The notes below the pieces were generated by a model that was not told the DNA's origin, did no database searches, and saw only the letters and a list, made by a program, of their open reading frames with translations. A stretch of DNA of 64,000 nt, from positions 186,001-250,000 of the forward strand of contig NZ_STGK01000003.1 of assembly GCF_004919105.1 (NCBI RefSeq). The letters run 5' to 3'. The stretch is from Nocardioides sp. GY 10113 (GTDB taxonomy: Bacteria > Actinomycetota > Actinomycetes > Propionibacteriales > Nocardioidaceae). Of this stretch, positions 17,185-27,197 are shown piece after piece. The translations under genes were made by a program, and so were the position numbers. Every line of letters starts with the position of its first letter. Positions within the stretch are counted from its first letter, which is position 1.

Positions 17185-18300
17185 TTGAACGTCACCCACC
17201 TTCGGCGCGCGGTGGTTCCCGGCCTCGCCGCTCTGGCCCTCGTGCTGACCGCCTGCGGTAGCGACGACAGCGACGGCTCCGGTTCGGACTCCGCCGACAC
17301 CGCCTCGCTCTCCGGCACCCTCGCGGCCGGTGGCTCCTCGGCCCAGCAGGCCGCCCAGGAGGCGTGGATCGCCGGCTTCACCGCCGTGGCGCCCGACGTC
17401 ACCGTCACCTACGACGCGATCGGCTCCGGCGGCGGTCGCGAGAACTTCATCTCCGGCGCGTTCCCGTTCGCGGGCTCCGACGCCTACCTGACCGACGACG
17501 AGGGCGAGCTCTCCGCCGCCACCGAGCGGTGCGGCGGCGAGGCCCCGATCGAGGTCCCCGACTACATCAGCCCGATCGCGCTGGTCTACAACATCGAGGG
17601 CGTCGACGAGCTCAACCTGTCGGCCGACACGATCGCGGGCATCTTCGCCGGCAAGATCACCAAGTGGAACGACAAGGCGATCGCCGCCGACAACCCGAAC
17701 GCGAAGCTGCCGAGCGCGCCGATCGACGCGGTCCACCGCTCGGACGAGTCCGGCACCACCGAGAACTTCACCGACTACCTCGACGCCGTCGCGCCCGACG
17801 TGTGGGACGCCGGCGTGATCGAGGTCTGGCCCAAGGAGTACGGCGGCCAGGGCGCGCAGGGCACCTCCGGTGTCATCGACGCGGTCAAGGGCGGCACCAA
17901 CTCGATCGGCTACGCGGACGCCAGCCAGGCCGGTGAGCTGGGCGTGGCCAACGTCGGCGTCGGCGACGAGTTCGTCGGCCCCACCGCCGAGGCCGCGGCC
18001 AAGATCCTCGACGTCTCCTCGCCCGCTGAGGGCGCGACCGACACCGAGCTGATCTTCGACCTCGACCACGAGACCACCGAGTCGGGCACCTACCCGGTCG
18101 TGCTGACCTCGTACCTGATCGCGTGCCCGTCGTACACGGGCGACGAGGCCGAGGTGGGCACGCTGGCCAAGGCCTACCTGAACTTCATCGTGAGCGAGGA
18201 GGGCCAGCAGTTCGGCGCCGAGGAGGCGGGCTCCGCCCCGCTGAGCGCCGAGCTGGGCGACAAGGTGCGCTCGGTGATCGACAGCATTACCGTCGAGTGA
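17185..18300 (+). CDS. pstS: Phosphate ABC transporter, substrate-binding lipoprotein PstS
   Basis: 371 residues. The signal peptide ends in a lipobox LTAC with Cys24, so the mature protein is tethered to the outer face of the membrane. A short Ser/Asp-rich linker precedes the binding domain. Phosphate-binding pieces are visible as GSGGGRENF, the FAGSDAY loop and HRSDESGTTENF. Start is TTG 17185 with a GAGAGG site; no better ATG fits the signal peptide. First gene of pstSCAB, under a PHO box, and separated from pstC by a hairpin that likely raises pstS yield over the rest. Confidence 0.95.
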   Translation: MNVTHLRRAVVPGLAALALVLTACGSDDSDGSGSDSADTASLSGTLAAGGSSAQQAAQEAWIAGFTAVAPDVTVTYDAIGSGGGRENFISGAFPFAGSDAYLTDDEGELSAATERCGGEAPIEVPDYISPIALVYNIEGVDELNLSADTIAGIFAGKITKWNDKAIAADNPNAKLPSAPIDAVHRSDESGTTENFTDYLDAVAPDVWDAGVIEVWPKEYGGQGAQGTSGVIDAVKGGTNSIGYADASQAGELGVANVGVGDEFVGPTAEAAAKILDVSSPAEGATDTELIFDLDHETTESGTYPVVLTSYLIACPSYTGDEAEVGTLAKAYLNFIVSEEGQQFGAEEAGSAPLSAELGDKVRSVIDSITVE

Positions 18301-18318
18301 TCGACAGTTGAACCCGAT

Positions 18319-18349
18319 GGGGTCCGGGCCACGTACCGGCCCGGACCCC
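18319..18349 (+). terminator. Intercistronic hairpin between pstS and pstC
   Basis: A perfect 12-bp stem GGGGTCCGGGCC/GGCCCGGACCCC with a 7-base loop lies 18 bases after the pstS stop. With no U-tract it may be a partial terminator or an mRNA-stabilising hairpin that sets pstS above pstCAB. Confidence 0.7.
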
Positions 18350-18393
18350 GTCACCACTTCCGGCAGCACCACCATGATTGAGAGAGTTCACCG

Positions 18394-19338
18394 GTGACGA
18401 CCACCACCGAACCCCCGGCCCCGGAGGCCGACTCCCAGGCCCGAACCACCCGCGTGGGTGACAGCATCTTCTCGGGCCTGGCGACCGCCGCCGGCCTGCT
18501 GATCATGCTGGCGCTCGCGGGTGTGGCGATCTTCCTGATCCTCGAGGGAGCCCCCGCGATCACCGCGTCGGGGGAGTCGCTCTACGGCGAGGACAACATC
18601 GTCGTCTACGTGTGGCCGCTGCTGTTCGGCACACTGCTGGCGGCCATCCTGGCGATGATCATCGCCGGGCCGCTGGCGATCGGCATCGCGCTGGTGATCT
18701 CCCACTACGCGCCGCGCCGGGTGGCGGTCTACCTCGGCTACCTGATCGACCTGCTGGCCGCGGTGCCCTCGGTCGTCTACGGCCTGTGGGGCCGCGTCGT
18801 CCTCGCGCCGGCGGTCCTGCCGGCCTACGTGTGGCTCGGCGACCACCTGGGGTGGCTGCCGTTCTTCGCGCCGCCGGTGACCCACGGCCGTACCATCCTC
18901 ACCGCCTCCATCGTGCTCGCGGTGATGGCGCTGCCGATCATCACCGCGATCTGCCGCGAGGTCTTCCAGCAGACGCCGCGGATGCACGAGGAGGCGGCGC
19001 TGGCGCTGGGCGCCACCCGCTGGGAGATGGTCCGGATGACCGTCTTCCCCTACTCCCGCTCCGGGGTCATCTCGGCCATGATGCTCGGCCTGGGCCGCGC
19101 GCTCGGCGAGACCATGGCGGTCGCGATGGTGCTCTCCGCCGGCGGCTTCGTCACGATCAACCTGATCGGCACCGACCAGCCCTCGACCATCGCCGCCAAC
19201 ATCGCGCTGAACTTCGGCAACGCCTCGGGCAGCAAGATCAACACCCTGATCTTCAGCGGCCTGGTGCTCTTCGTGGTCTCCTTCGCGGTCAACTTCGCCG
19301 GTCGTTGGATCGCCTCCCGCGGTGAGGTGAAGGCATGA
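18394..19338 (+). CDS. pstC: Phosphate ABC transporter permease PstC
   Basis: 314-residue inner-membrane permease with six helices. The cytoplasmic EAA loop that docks onto PstB is visible as EEAALALGATRWEMVRMTVF. A 20-residue charged N-terminus precedes the first helix. GTG start. The stop overlaps the pstA start (ATGA), so the two are translationally coupled. Confidence 0.95.
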   Translation: MTTTTEPPAPEADSQARTTRVGDSIFSGLATAAGLLIMLALAGVAIFLILEGAPAITASGESLYGEDNIVVYVWPLLFGTLLAAILAMIIAGPLAIGIALVISHYAPRRVAVYLGYLIDLLAAVPSVVYGLWGRVVLAPAVLPAYVWLGDHLGWLPFFAPPVTHGRTILTASIVLAVMALPIITAICREVFQQTPRMHEEAALALGATRWEMVRMTVFPYSRSGVISAMMLGLGRALGETMAVAMVLSAGGFVTINLIGTDQPSTIAANIALNFGNASGSKINTLIFSGLVLFVVSFAVNFAGRWIASRGEVKA

Positions 19339-20426
19339 GCGACACCCTGCAGAAGGCCGAGCCGCGGCCCTCCGTGCCGCTGCAGAGCCCCCAGCTGCCG
19401 TCGATCGCACCGATCCTGGTCGGCGTCATCGCGCTCGCGCTGGGCGCCCTGGTGAGCCTCACCGCCGGCACCGGTCCGGTCGCGCTCGCGGTCGTCGCGT
19501 GGATCGTGTTCGTCCTGGTGCTGACCGGCTGGTCCGGCGCCGTCGAGGGGCGTCGCAAGTCCGTCGACCGCCTCGCCACCACCCTGGTCTGGTCGACCTT
19601 CCTGGTCGCGATGGTGCCGCTGGTCGCGGTCACCTGGGAGGTCATCAGCAAGGGGCACGGCGCGATCAGCGCTGGCTTCTTCAGCAACGACATGCTCGGT
19701 GTGCTGGGCGAGACCAACCGGCTGACCGGCGAGCCCGGCGGCATCAAGCACGCGCTGGTCGGCACGCTGCTGATCACCCTGACCGCGACCGTGATGTCGG
19801 TCCCCGTCGGTGTGATGGCGGCGATCTACCTGGTGGAGTACGGCAAGAAGAACCGCCTCTCGCGGGTGCTGACCTTCCTGGTCGACGTGATGACCGGCAT
19901 CCCGTCCATCGTCGCCGGCCTGTTCGCCTTCTCGCTGCTGACGCTGACCTTCGGCCCCGCCTACCGCTCCGGCTTCGGCGGCGCGCTGGCGCTCTCGGTG
20001 CTGATGGTCCCGATCGTGGTCCGCGCCACCGAGGAGATGCTCAAGCTGGTGCCGGACGAGCTGCGCGAGGCGTCGTACGCGCTGGGTGTGCCGAAGTGGC
20101 GCACCATCGTGAAGGTCGTCCTGCCGACCGCCTTCGGCGGCATCGCCACGGGCGTCACGCTCGCCATCGCCCGGGTCGCGGGTGAGACCGCGCCGCTGCT
20201 GATCATCGCCGGCAGCACCACGGTGACCAACTGGAACGTCTTCTCCGACCGGATGATGACGCTGCCGGTGTTCATCTACTCCAGCGTGACGCAGGGCGGC
20301 AAGTACGCCGAGATCCAGGAGCAGCGCGCCTGGGGCGCCGCCCTCGTCCTGGTCGTGATCGTGATGACCCTCAACCTGATCGCCCGGTTGCTGGGCAAGA
20401 TCTTCAGCCCCAAGACCGGCCGCTGA
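19335..20426 (+). CDS. pstA: Phosphate ABC transporter permease PstA
   Basis: 363 residues, the second permease half of the Pst importer. The EAA loop is REASYALGVPKWRTIVKVVLP. The N-terminus is longer than in enteric PstA and adds two hydrophobic helices (about 20-70), which is usual for actinobacteria. Start ATG overlaps pstC by 4 bases. PstB follows after 25 bases. Confidence 0.95.
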   Translation: MSDTLQKAEPRPSVPLQSPQLPSIAPILVGVIALALGALVSLTAGTGPVALAVVAWIVFVLVLTGWSGAVEGRRKSVDRLATTLVWSTFLVAMVPLVAVTWEVISKGHGAISAGFFSNDMLGVLGETNRLTGEPGGIKHALVGTLLITLTATVMSVPVGVMAAIYLVEYGKKNRLSRVLTFLVDVMTGIPSIVAGLFAFSLLTLTFGPAYRSGFGGALALSVLMVPIVVRATEEMLKLVPDELREASYALGVPKWRTIVKVVLPTAFGGIATGVTLAIARVAGETAPLLIIAGSTTVTNWNVFSDRMMTLPVFIYSSVTQGGKYAEIQEQRAWGAALVLVVIVMTLNLIARLLGKIFSPKTGR

Positions 20427-20451
20427 CCCGGCCTAGAGAAGGAACCCACCC

Positions 20452-21231
20452 ATGGCCAAGAGCATCGACGTCTCCGACGTCAACATCTACTACGGCGACT
20501 TCCTCGCGGTCGAGGGCGTCAACATGTCCGTCCGTGCGCGGGCGGTGACGGCCTTCATCGGCCCGTCGGGCTGCGGCAAGTCCACCTTCCTGCGCTCGCT
20601 GAACCGGATGCACGAGGTGATCCCGGGGGCCCGCGTCGAGGGCAAGATCGTGGTCGACGGTCACGACCTGTACGGTCCGGGCGTCGACCCGGTGGCGGTG
20701 CGGCGCCAGATCGGCATGGTCTTCCAGCGGCCGAACCCGTTCCCGACGATGTCGATCTACGACAACGTCCTGGCCGGCAACAAGCTGAACGCCAAGCGGA
20801 TGAAGAAGTCCGAGGCCGACGACATCGTCGAGAAGTCGCTGCGCGGGGCCAACCTCTGGAACGAGGTCAAGGACCGCCTCGGCAAGCCCGGCATGGGCCT
20901 CTCCGGTGGCCAGCAGCAGCGGCTGTGCATCGCCCGGGCGATCGCCGTCGAGCCGGAGGTGCTGCTGATGGACGAGCCGTGCTCGGCGCTCGACCCGATC
21001 TCCACCGCCGCGATCGAGGACCTGATCCACGAGCTCAAGTCCGACTACACGATCGTCATCGTCACCCACAACATGCAGCAGGCGGCACGGGTCAGCGACG
21101 ACACCGGCTTCTTCAACCTCAAGGCGACCGGAGAGCCCGGCCACCTGGTCGAGTTCAACCCGACCACCAAGATGTTCGCCAACCCCGACGACCCGGCCAC
21201 CGAGGCCTACATCTCGGGTCGCTTCGGCTGA
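20452..21231 (+). CDS. pstB: Phosphate ABC transporter ATPase PstB
   Basis: 259 residues. Walker [10 protein letters not shown], signature [14 protein letters not shown], Walker [14 protein letters not shown], and the switch His in [12 protein letters not shown] are all intact. It drives phosphate import with PstC and PstA. ATG with GAGAAGGAA upstream. The next gene starts 3 bases after the stop, so it belongs to the same transcript. Confidence 0.97.
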   Translation: MAKSIDVSDVNIYYGDFLAVEGVNMSVRARAVTAFIGPSGCGKSTFLRSLNRMHEVIPGARVEGKIVVDGHDLYGPGVDPVAVRRQIGMVFQRPNPFPTMSIYDNVLAGNKLNAKRMKKSEADDIVEKSLRGANLWNEVKDRLGKPGMGLSGGQQQRLCIARAIAVEPEVLLMDEPCSALDPISTAAIEDLIHELKSDYTIVIVTHNMQQAARVSDDTGFFNLKATGEPGHLVEFNPTTKMFANPDDPATEAYISGRFG

Positions 21232-21234
21232 GCC

Positions 21235-22005
21235 ATGAGCAGCTCGCCTGGCCGTGATACGCGACCGGCGACTGTCGGGACTGGATCAACGCGGCGGGCA
21301 GCCGTGCGCAGCTACCTGCACCGCTGGGCGGAGGCGGCGGGCGCGCAGCTGCTCGTCGTCGACCCCGACCAGGAGCGCCAGGACCTCAGCGACGCGATGG
21401 CCGGGCGCGGGGTCCACGTCACCTGGGTGCACTCGACCACGGACGCGCTGGTCGCCTTCGGGCGCACCGACCCGCACGCCGTCGTGGTGGCGCCCACCGC
21501 GCACGGGATCCCCGCCGAGGAGTTCGTGACGACGATCCGGCGCCACGGGTCCCCCTACGTGATCGCCGCGGTGGACGGGGTCGCCGGCGAGTCCGCCGGC
21601 AGCCTGCTGGTCGCCGGCGCCAGCACCTGGGTGAGCCGCCCCTACCGGGCCGGCGACCTGTGGGAGCTGCTGGTCGCCACGCCGGGGGCGCTCGAGGAGC
21701 ACGCGCACGTCACGGTCGGGCCGCTCGAGCTCGACGCGGCGGCGTACCGGGTGAGCGTCGCGGGGGAGCGCCAGCCGGACCTGCCGCTCAAGGAGTTCGA
21801 GCTGCTCCGGGCGCTGATGCTGCGCGCCCCCGAGGTGGTCTCCGACGACGAGCTGCGGGTCGCCCTGTGGGGTCCGAGCGAGGAGAGCCGGGTGAGCGGC
21901 AGCACCATCGCGATGCACGTGACCCGGCTCCGGGCGCGGCTCGAGGGCGCGGCGGAGATCCGCCGGGTCCGCGGCCGTGGGTACTCGCTCACGACCGAGG
22001 GCTGA
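21235..22005 (+). CDS. Winged-helix DNA-binding protein with degenerate receiver domain
   Basis: 256 residues with OmpR/PhoB architecture. The receiver-like domain (about 37-150) keeps the acidic DPDQE at strand 1, but the phospho-acceptor Asp is replaced (VVVAPTA) and the usual Lys-Pro is Arg-Pro (WVSRPY). The C-terminal winged helix is intact, with LPLKEFELLRALM and the wing RVRGRGYSL. It is therefore a regulator unlikely to be phosphorylated. It is co-transcribed with pstB (3-base gap) and may couple phosphate-transporter state to gene expression, which is inference. Confidence 0.85.
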   Translation: MSSSPGRDTRPATVGTGSTRRAAVRSYLHRWAEAAGAQLLVVDPDQERQDLSDAMAGRGVHVTWVHSTTDALVAFGRTDPHAVVVAPTAHGIPAEEFVTTIRRHGSPYVIAAVDGVAGESAGSLLVAGASTWVSRPYRAGDLWELLVATPGALEEHAHVTVGPLELDAAAYRVSVAGERQPDLPLKEFELLRALMLRAPEVVSDDELRVALWGPSEESRVSGSTIAMHVTRLRARLEGAAEIRRVRGRGYSLTTEG

Positions 22006-22012
22006 GAAGCCG

Positions 22013-22044
22013 ACAGGCCCGACCGCCGAGGCGATCGGGCCTGT
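22013..22044. terminator. Bidirectional terminator after the pst operon
   Basis: ACAGGCCCGA and TCGGGCCTGT form a perfect 10-bp stem around a 12-base loop, between the convergent genes ending at 22005 and 22073. Confidence 0.8.
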
Positions 22045-22072
22045 GGAGTTGGACGGAGCCGGACGGGCTCGG

Positions 22073-23077
22073 TCAGATACCGGTGAGGCCGTGCAGCAGG
22101 TAGTAGCTCGCGGCGGCGACCGCGGCGGCCGCGGGGAACGTGAGCACCCACGCCGCGAGGATCGTGCGCGCGACGCCCCAACGGACGGCCGAGAGCCGCT
22201 TGGTCGCGCCGACGCCCATCACCGCGGAGGTGATCGTGTGGGTCGTCGAGATCGGCGCCGAGTAGACGAAGGCCGTCGTGTAGAGCACCGACGCCGCCAC
22301 CGTCTCCGCGGCGAAGCCCTGCGGCGGGTCGAGGTGGATGATCCGCCGGCCCAGCGTCCGCATGATCCGCCAGCCGCCTGCCCAGGTGCCGGCCGAGATC
22401 GCGGCGGCCGCGGCGACGATGACCCAGATCGGCAGCGGGTCGCCGGCGGAGACGTACCCGCCGGTGAGCAGCGCCAGGAAGATCACGCCCATCGTCTTCT
22501 GGGCGTCCTGCAGGCCGTGGCCCAGCGCCATCGCGGCGGCCGAGAAGGTCTGCGCGATGCGGAAGCCGCGGTTGGCCCGGTGCGGGTTGGCACGCTTGAA
22601 GAGCCACAGCAGCGCCAGCATCACGGCGAAGCCGGCGGCGAAGGCGAAGAGCGGGGACAGGAGCATCGGGATCACGACCTTGTTCAGCACCGTGTCCCAG
22701 TTGACCGTCACGCCGGCCGCGATGGCGGAGCCGGCGAGGCCGCCGATCAGCGCGTGCGAGGACGACGAGGGCAGCCCGAAGTACCAGGTGATCAGGTTCC
22801 AGGCGATCGCGCCGAACAGGCCGGCGCAGACGATGATCAGGCCGTGGTTGTCCTGAGGTGGGCTGATCACGTCGCTCACCGTCTGGGCGACCTTCTGGCC
22901 GAGGAAGGCGCCGACGAAGTTCATCACCGCGGCCAACGCGAGCGCGATCCTCGGCGTGAGGGCGCGCGTCGAGACCGAGGTGGCGATCGCGTTCGCAGCG
23001 TCGTGGAACCCGTTGGTGTAGTCGAAGACCAGCGCTACGACGACGACGAGGATGACGATCGCAAGGGTGACGTCCAC
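22073..23077 (-). CDS. pit: Low-affinity inorganic phosphate transporter Pit
   Basis: 334 residues, about 10 membrane helices. The duplicated PiT signature is present: FDYTNGFHDAANAIATSVST near the start and STTHTITSAVMGVG in the second half. It imports metal-phosphate driven by protons. It lies 4 bases after the PhoU-like gene, the usual pair in actinobacteria, and faces the pst operon convergently. Confidence 0.94.
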   Translation of the reverse strand: MDVTLAIVILVVVVALVFDYTNGFHDAANAIATSVSTRALTPRIALALAAVMNFVGAFLGQKVAQTVSDVISPPQDNHGLIIVCAGLFGAIAWNLITWYFGLPSSSSHALIGGLAGSAIAAGVTVNWDTVLNKVVIPMLLSPLFAFAAGFAVMLALLWLFKRANPHRANRGFRIAQTFSAAAMALGHGLQDAQKTMGVIFLALLTGGYVSAGDPLPIWVIVAAAAAISAGTWAGGWRIMRTLGRRIIHLDPPQGFAAETVAASVLYTTAFVYSAPISTTHTITSAVMGVGATKRLSAVRWGVARTILAAWVLTFPAAAAVAAASYYLLHGLTGI

Positions 23078-23081
23078 CCGC

Positions 23082-23699
23082 TCAGCTTTCCTTGACGGCG
23101 ATCTGCTCGACGGTGTTCGCGACCTTCTCGAACGCGTCGATGGCGCCCTCGAGGGAGGTCACGATGTCCTTGAGCTTCAGGACCTCGATCGTCTTGTACT
23201 CACCCGAGAACAGCTTGGCCAGCGTGCGCCGGTGGTTGCGGTCGCCGGTGTTCTCGAGGCGGTTGATCTCGATCCAGTAGTCCTCGAGCGACTTCATCGA
23301 CTGCAGCCGCGGCATCGCGTCCGCGGTCAGCTCGGCACAGCGCTGGAGGACCTCGACCTGCTCGGAGAGCTCGGCCGGGATGGTGTCCACCTCGTAGAGG
23401 AGGATGAAGTCGACGGCCTCGTCCATCCAGTCCATCACGTCGTCGAGGCCGGCGCCGAGGTCGTAGATGTCCTCGCGGTCGAACGGCGTGACGAAGGTGC
23501 TGTTCACCTTCTTGATGATCGCGTGCGTCGTCTCGTCGGCGGCGTGCTCGGCAGCACGCATCCGCTCGGCGACGTCCGGCTTGTCCGAGGACTCGGAGAG
23601 CATCTCGGCAAGCAGCGCAGCGCCCTTCACCAGGTGCTGAGCCGACTCGGTGAAGAGGTCGTAGAAAGAGGTATCGACAGGACGCAGACGCAGACCCAC
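23082..23699 (-). CDS. PhoU-like regulator (DUF47 family)
   Basis: 205 residues, all-helical. The metal-binding repeats of PhoU/DUF47 proteins are visible as AEHAADETTHAI and ENTGDRNHR, each with the acidic/His pattern. DUF47 proteins pair with Pit transporters and are thought to gate or regulate them. GTG at 23699 was chosen for the standard VGLRLRPVDTSFYDLF start; open frame upstream has no sensible sequence. First of a two-gene operon with pit. Confidence 0.9.
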   Translation of the reverse strand: MGLRLRPVDTSFYDLFTESAQHLVKGAALLAEMLSESSDKPDVAERMRAAEHAADETTHAIIKKVNSTFVTPFDREDIYDLGAGLDDVMDWMDEAVDFILLYEVDTIPAELSEQVEVLQRCAELTADAMPRLQSMKSLEDYWIEINRLENTGDRNHRRTLAKLFSGEYKTIEVLKLKDIVTSLEGAIDAFEKVANTVEQIAVKES

Positions 23700-23884
23700 A
23701 GTGACTCCCGTAGAGGCGGAGACGAACGGACTCATGCTAGGGGGTGACGAACAGGAGAACGCAAACCGCCGAGATTCGGGGAGCATGTGTTCCAGCCCAC
23801 CCCCCGGGCGACGCGCAGGTGGGTGGCCCCGCAACGCGGCGTGTCGCGGGGGTGCGACGCCTCAGTGCGAGCGCGTGATCCCGG

Positions 23885-26065
23885 TCAGCGGTCGCGGTTC
23901 GGCGCGGAGCTGATCGGCCGGGTGGTGTGTCGGTGGGCCTCGATCAGGGTCTCCTGGAGGTGCACCGAGCCCGCGTTGCGGTGCCACTCGCCGGTCGGCG
24001 CCAGCACCCAGGCCTGCGTGTCGGCGGCGAAGGCCAGGTCCAGCATCTCGCCCACCGACCGCTTCGACTCCTCACCGGGCAGCCGCACCATCGCCTCGAC
24101 CCGGCGGTCGAGGTTGCGGTGCATCATGTCCGCGGAGCCGATCCAGGCGCTGGGGTCGCCGCCTCCGGCGAACCAGAACACCCTGCTGTGCTCAAGGAAC
24201 CGGCCCAGGATCGAGCGGACCTCGATGTTCTCGCTCAACCCCGGTACGCCGGGCCGCAGCGCGCAGATGCCGCGGATCAGCAGGTCCACCGGGACCCCCG
24301 CCCGCGACGCGCCGTACAGCGCGTCGATCAGCTGCTCGTCGACGATCGAGTTCGCCTTGATCCGGATCCGCGCCGGGCGCCCCGCGCGGTGGTGCTCGAT
24401 CTCGGCGTCGATCAGGTCGATCAGGCCGCTGCGCACCGAGTCCGGCGCCACCAGCAGCTGCTCGTACTGCGCGTTGCGGGACCAGCCGGAGAGGTTGTTG
24501 AACAGGTGCGCGACGTCCTCGCAGATCTCCGGGTTGGTGGTCAGCAGGCCGAGGTCCTCGTAGAGCCGGGAGGTCTTCGGGTTGTAGTTGCCGGTGCCGA
24601 TGTGGGCGTAGCGGCGGATCCCGTCCGCCTCGTCGCGGACCACCAGGGCCAGCTTGCAGTGGGTCTTGAGGCCGACCAGCCCGTAGACCACGTGGCAGCC
24701 GGCCTGCTCCAGCTTGCGGGCCCACCGGATGTTGGCCTGCTCGTCGAAGCGGGCCTTGATCTCGACCAGCACGAGCACCTGCTTGCCCGCCTCGGCCGCG
24801 TCGATCAGGGCGTCGATGATGGGGGAGTCGCCCGAGGTCCGGTACAGCGTCTGCTTGATCGCGAGCACGTGCGGGTCGGCGGCGGCCTGCTCGATGAAGC
24901 GCTGCACCGAGGTGGAGAACGAGTCGTAGGGGTGGTGCAGCAGCACGTCGCGACGGCGCACCGCCTTGAAGACGTCGACCGGGGCGGCCGACTCCACCTC
25001 GGCGAGCCGGACATGGGTGGAGGGCAGGAACGCCGGGTACTTCAGCTCCTCGCGCGCCAGGTCGGCGATGCCGTGCAGGCCGCGCAGGTCCAGCGGGCCG
25101 GGCAGTCGGACGACCTCCTCGGTGCCGATGTCCAGCTCGGAGATCAGCAGCTCCAGCACGGAGGGGGTGATCGACTCCTCCACCTCGAGGCGGACCGGCG
25201 GACCGAACTTGCGGCGCAGCAGCTCCTTCTCCAGGGCGGCCAGCAGGTTCTCCGCGTCGTCCTCCTCGACCTCGAGGTCCTCGTTGCGGGTCACCCGGAA
25301 GGTGTGCGCCTCGACCACCTCCATGCCCGGGAAGAGCCGCTTGAGCTGCGCGCCGATGACGTCCTCCAGCGGCACGAACCGGGCGTTCCCGAGCGGGATG
25401 AACCGCTCGAAGTTCGAGGGCACCTTCACCCGGGCGAAGTGCTCCTTGCCGGTGCGCGGGTTGCGGACCACGACGGCCAGGTTGAGGGAGAGGCCGGAGA
25501 TGTAGGGGAAGGGGTGCGCGGGGTCGACGGCCAGCGGGGTGAGCACCGGGAAGATCCGGTTCCTGAAGAGCGTCTTGCAGGTGCGCTGCTCGTCGGCGTC
25601 CAGGTCGGCCCAGCGCACCAGGTGGATCCCCTCACGGGACAGCTCGGGGCTGATCCGGTCGCGGAACAGCGCCGCCTGCCGCTGGCTGAGCTCGCCGCTG
25701 GTCTCCCAGATCTGCTCGAGGACGTCGCGGGGCATCAGGCCGGAGGCCGCGCGGACCGCCAGGCCGGTCGCGATCCGCCGCTTGAGACCGGCCACGCGGA
25801 CCATGAAGAACTCGTCGAGGTTGCTGGTGAAGATCGCCAGGAAGCGGGCGCGCTCGAGCAGCGGGATCGACTCGTCCTCGGCCAGCTCCAGCACCCGCTC
25901 GTTGAACCGCAGCCAGGAGAGCTCGCGATCCAGGAACCGGTTGTGGAACTCCTCGATCGGCGGCTGCGCGTCCGTCTGCTCCGCCGGCTCGGCGAGGGCC
26001 GGGGCGGAGCTCGGCGGGGAGTCCGCGGGGATCGGTGTGGGGTCCTCGCGCATCTCCGCCGTCAT
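23885..26065 (-). CDS. ppk: Polyphosphate kinase PPK1
   Basis: 726 residues. PPK1 makes polyphosphate from ATP. The autophosphorylated His is His469 in [10 protein letters not shown], with [11 protein letters not shown] after it; the second conserved His is His649 in [12 protein letters not shown]. All PPK1 domains are present, from [20 protein letters not shown] at about 42. A 40-residue acidic Pro-rich N-terminal tail is extra. ATG 26065 is chosen because a CAAACT -10 lies 7 bases before it and a PHO box (26084-26105) before that, suggesting a leaderless PhoP-controlled mRNA; ATG 26053 is an alternative. Confidence 0.95.
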   Translation of the reverse strand: MTAEMREDPTPIPADSPPSSAPALAEPAEQTDAQPPIEEFHNRFLDRELSWLRFNERVLELAEDESIPLLERARFLAIFTSNLDEFFMVRVAGLKRRIATGLAVRAASGLMPRDVLEQIWETSGELSQRQAALFRDRISPELSREGIHLVRWADLDADEQRTCKTLFRNRIFPVLTPLAVDPAHPFPYISGLSLNLAVVVRNPRTGKEHFARVKVPSNFERFIPLGNARFVPLEDVIGAQLKRLFPGMEVVEAHTFRVTRNEDLEVEEDDAENLLAALEKELLRRKFGPPVRLEVEESITPSVLELLISELDIGTEEVVRLPGPLDLRGLHGIADLAREELKYPAFLPSTHVRLAEVESAAPVDVFKAVRRRDVLLHHPYDSFSTSVQRFIEQAAADPHVLAIKQTLYRTSGDSPIIDALIDAAEAGKQVLVLVEIKARFDEQANIRWARKLEQAGCHVVYGLVGLKTHCKLALVVRDEADGIRRYAHIGTGNYNPKTSRLYEDLGLLTTNPEICEDVAHLFNNLSGWSRNAQYEQLLVAPDSVRSGLIDLIDAEIEHHRAGRPARIRIKANSIVDEQLIDALYGASRAGVPVDLLIRGICALRPGVPGLSENIEVRSILGRFLEHSRVFWFAGGGDPSAWIGSADMMHRNLDRRVEAMVRLPGEESKRSVGEMLDLAFAADTQAWVLAPTGEWHRNAGSVHLQETLIEAHRHTTRPISSAPNRDR

Positions 26066-26083
26066 GTCCACGAGTTTGGCATC

Positions 26084-26105
26084 TCCGGGTGAACAGTGGG
26101 TGACG
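26084..26105 (-). promoter_or_regulatory. PHO box upstream of ppk
   Basis: On the minus strand the 11-base units CGTCACCCACT and GTTCACCCGGA adjoin, fitting the PhoP-box design; the second unit is close to the consensus. The box ends 18 bases before the ppk ATG, with CAAACT between them as a possible -10. Confidence 0.6.
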
Positions 26106-26158
26106 GCAAAGATGACGACCGGCCCACAGGTGGGTGACCCGCCGGTAGGTTGCTGCGC

Positions 26159-27187
26159 GTGACCCTGCGGACGAGGTTCGAGGCTGCTTCCCTGCGAGCG
26201 CTGCTCGCCCTGCCGGCGCCGCTGCTGCGGGCGGTCGCCGGGCCTCCGCTGCGGCTCGACGGGCAGACGCTGGCCCCCGACACCCAGCTCACGCTGCGCC
26301 TGCAGCGGCTGCTGCGGATGCCGGGCGCCGAGACCCTGCCGATCGCCGAGGGGCGGCTGGCGATGCGTGAGCACACCGCGCTCGTCCGCGGCCACCAGCC
26401 GGTCGGCGCCGTCGAGCACCTCACGGTCGCCGGGCTGCCGGCGCGCCGCTACCTGCCCACGGGGTACGCCGAGGCGCCGGGCCCGCTGCTGCTCTTCTTC
26501 CACGGCGGCGGCTTCCTCTACGGCGACCTGGAGACCCACGACGCCCCGTGCCGGGTGCTCGCCGAGCGCTCCGGCGTGCCGGTGCTGGCGGTCGAGTACC
26601 GACTCGCGCCCGAGGCGCCCTTCCCGGCGGCCTTCGACGACGCCGAGGCGGCGTACGCCTGGGTGCTGGACCACGCCGCGGAGATCGACGTCGACCCGGG
26701 CCGGCTCGCGGTCGGCGGTGACTCCGCCGGCGGCAACCTCGCGGCGTGGGTGGCCGTGTGCGCCGCCCGCCGCCGCACGCCGCTGGCCTTCCAGCTGCTC
26801 GTCTACCCGGTGGCCTGCACCGATCACGACACGGAGAGCTACCGCCTCTTCAACCGTGACCTCTACCTGACCGACGAGTTCATGCGGCTGGCCACGGAGA
26901 CCTTCCTCCCCACCGACCTCGACCGCAAGGACGAGCGGGTCAACCTCCGGTACGCCGACCTGCCCGCCCGCCTGGCGCCGGCCTACGTCGCGACCGCGGG
27001 CTTCGATCCGCTGCGCGACGAGGGGGAGGACTACGCCGACCGGCTGGCCAGCGCCGGCGCCCGCGTGGAGTGTCGTCGGTTCGACGACCAGATCCACGGC
27101 TTCCTCAACATCGTGGGCGCCGGTCGGACCAGCCCGGCCGCGGTGGCCGAGATCGCGGACCGGCTGCGCGAGGCGCTGCGCCCCTGA
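26159..27187 (+). CDS. Alpha/beta hydrolase, hormone-sensitive-lipase family esterase
   Basis: 342 residues. The oxyanion-hole motif HGGGFLYGD, the nucleophile elbow GDSAGGN, and the acid and His of the triad in [12 protein letters not shown] and DQIHGFLN are all present. This family hydrolyses short and medium acyl esters. GTG 26159 is chosen; TTG 26150 with a GGTAGG site is possible. No signal peptide, so cytosolic. It is divergent from ppk. Confidence 0.9.
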   Translation: MTLRTRFEAASLRALLALPAPLLRAVAGPPLRLDGQTLAPDTQLTLRLQRLLRMPGAETLPIAEGRLAMREHTALVRGHQPVGAVEHLTVAGLPARRYLPTGYAEAPGPLLLFFHGGGFLYGDLETHDAPCRVLAERSGVPVLAVEYRLAPEAPFPAAFDDAEAAYAWVLDHAAEIDVDPGRLAVGGDSAGGNLAAWVAVCAARRRTPLAFQLLVYPVACTDHDTESYRLFNRDLYLTDEFMRLATETFLPTDLDRKDERVNLRYADLPARLAPAYVATAGFDPLRDEGEDYADRLASAGARVECRRFDDQIHGFLNIVGAGRTSPAAVAEIADRLREALRP

Positions 27188-27197
27188 CCCTCCGGCG

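Noticed and set aside
23927-26092. 721-residue plus-strand frame
   Set aside because: Antisense of ppk, which has every catalytic motif.
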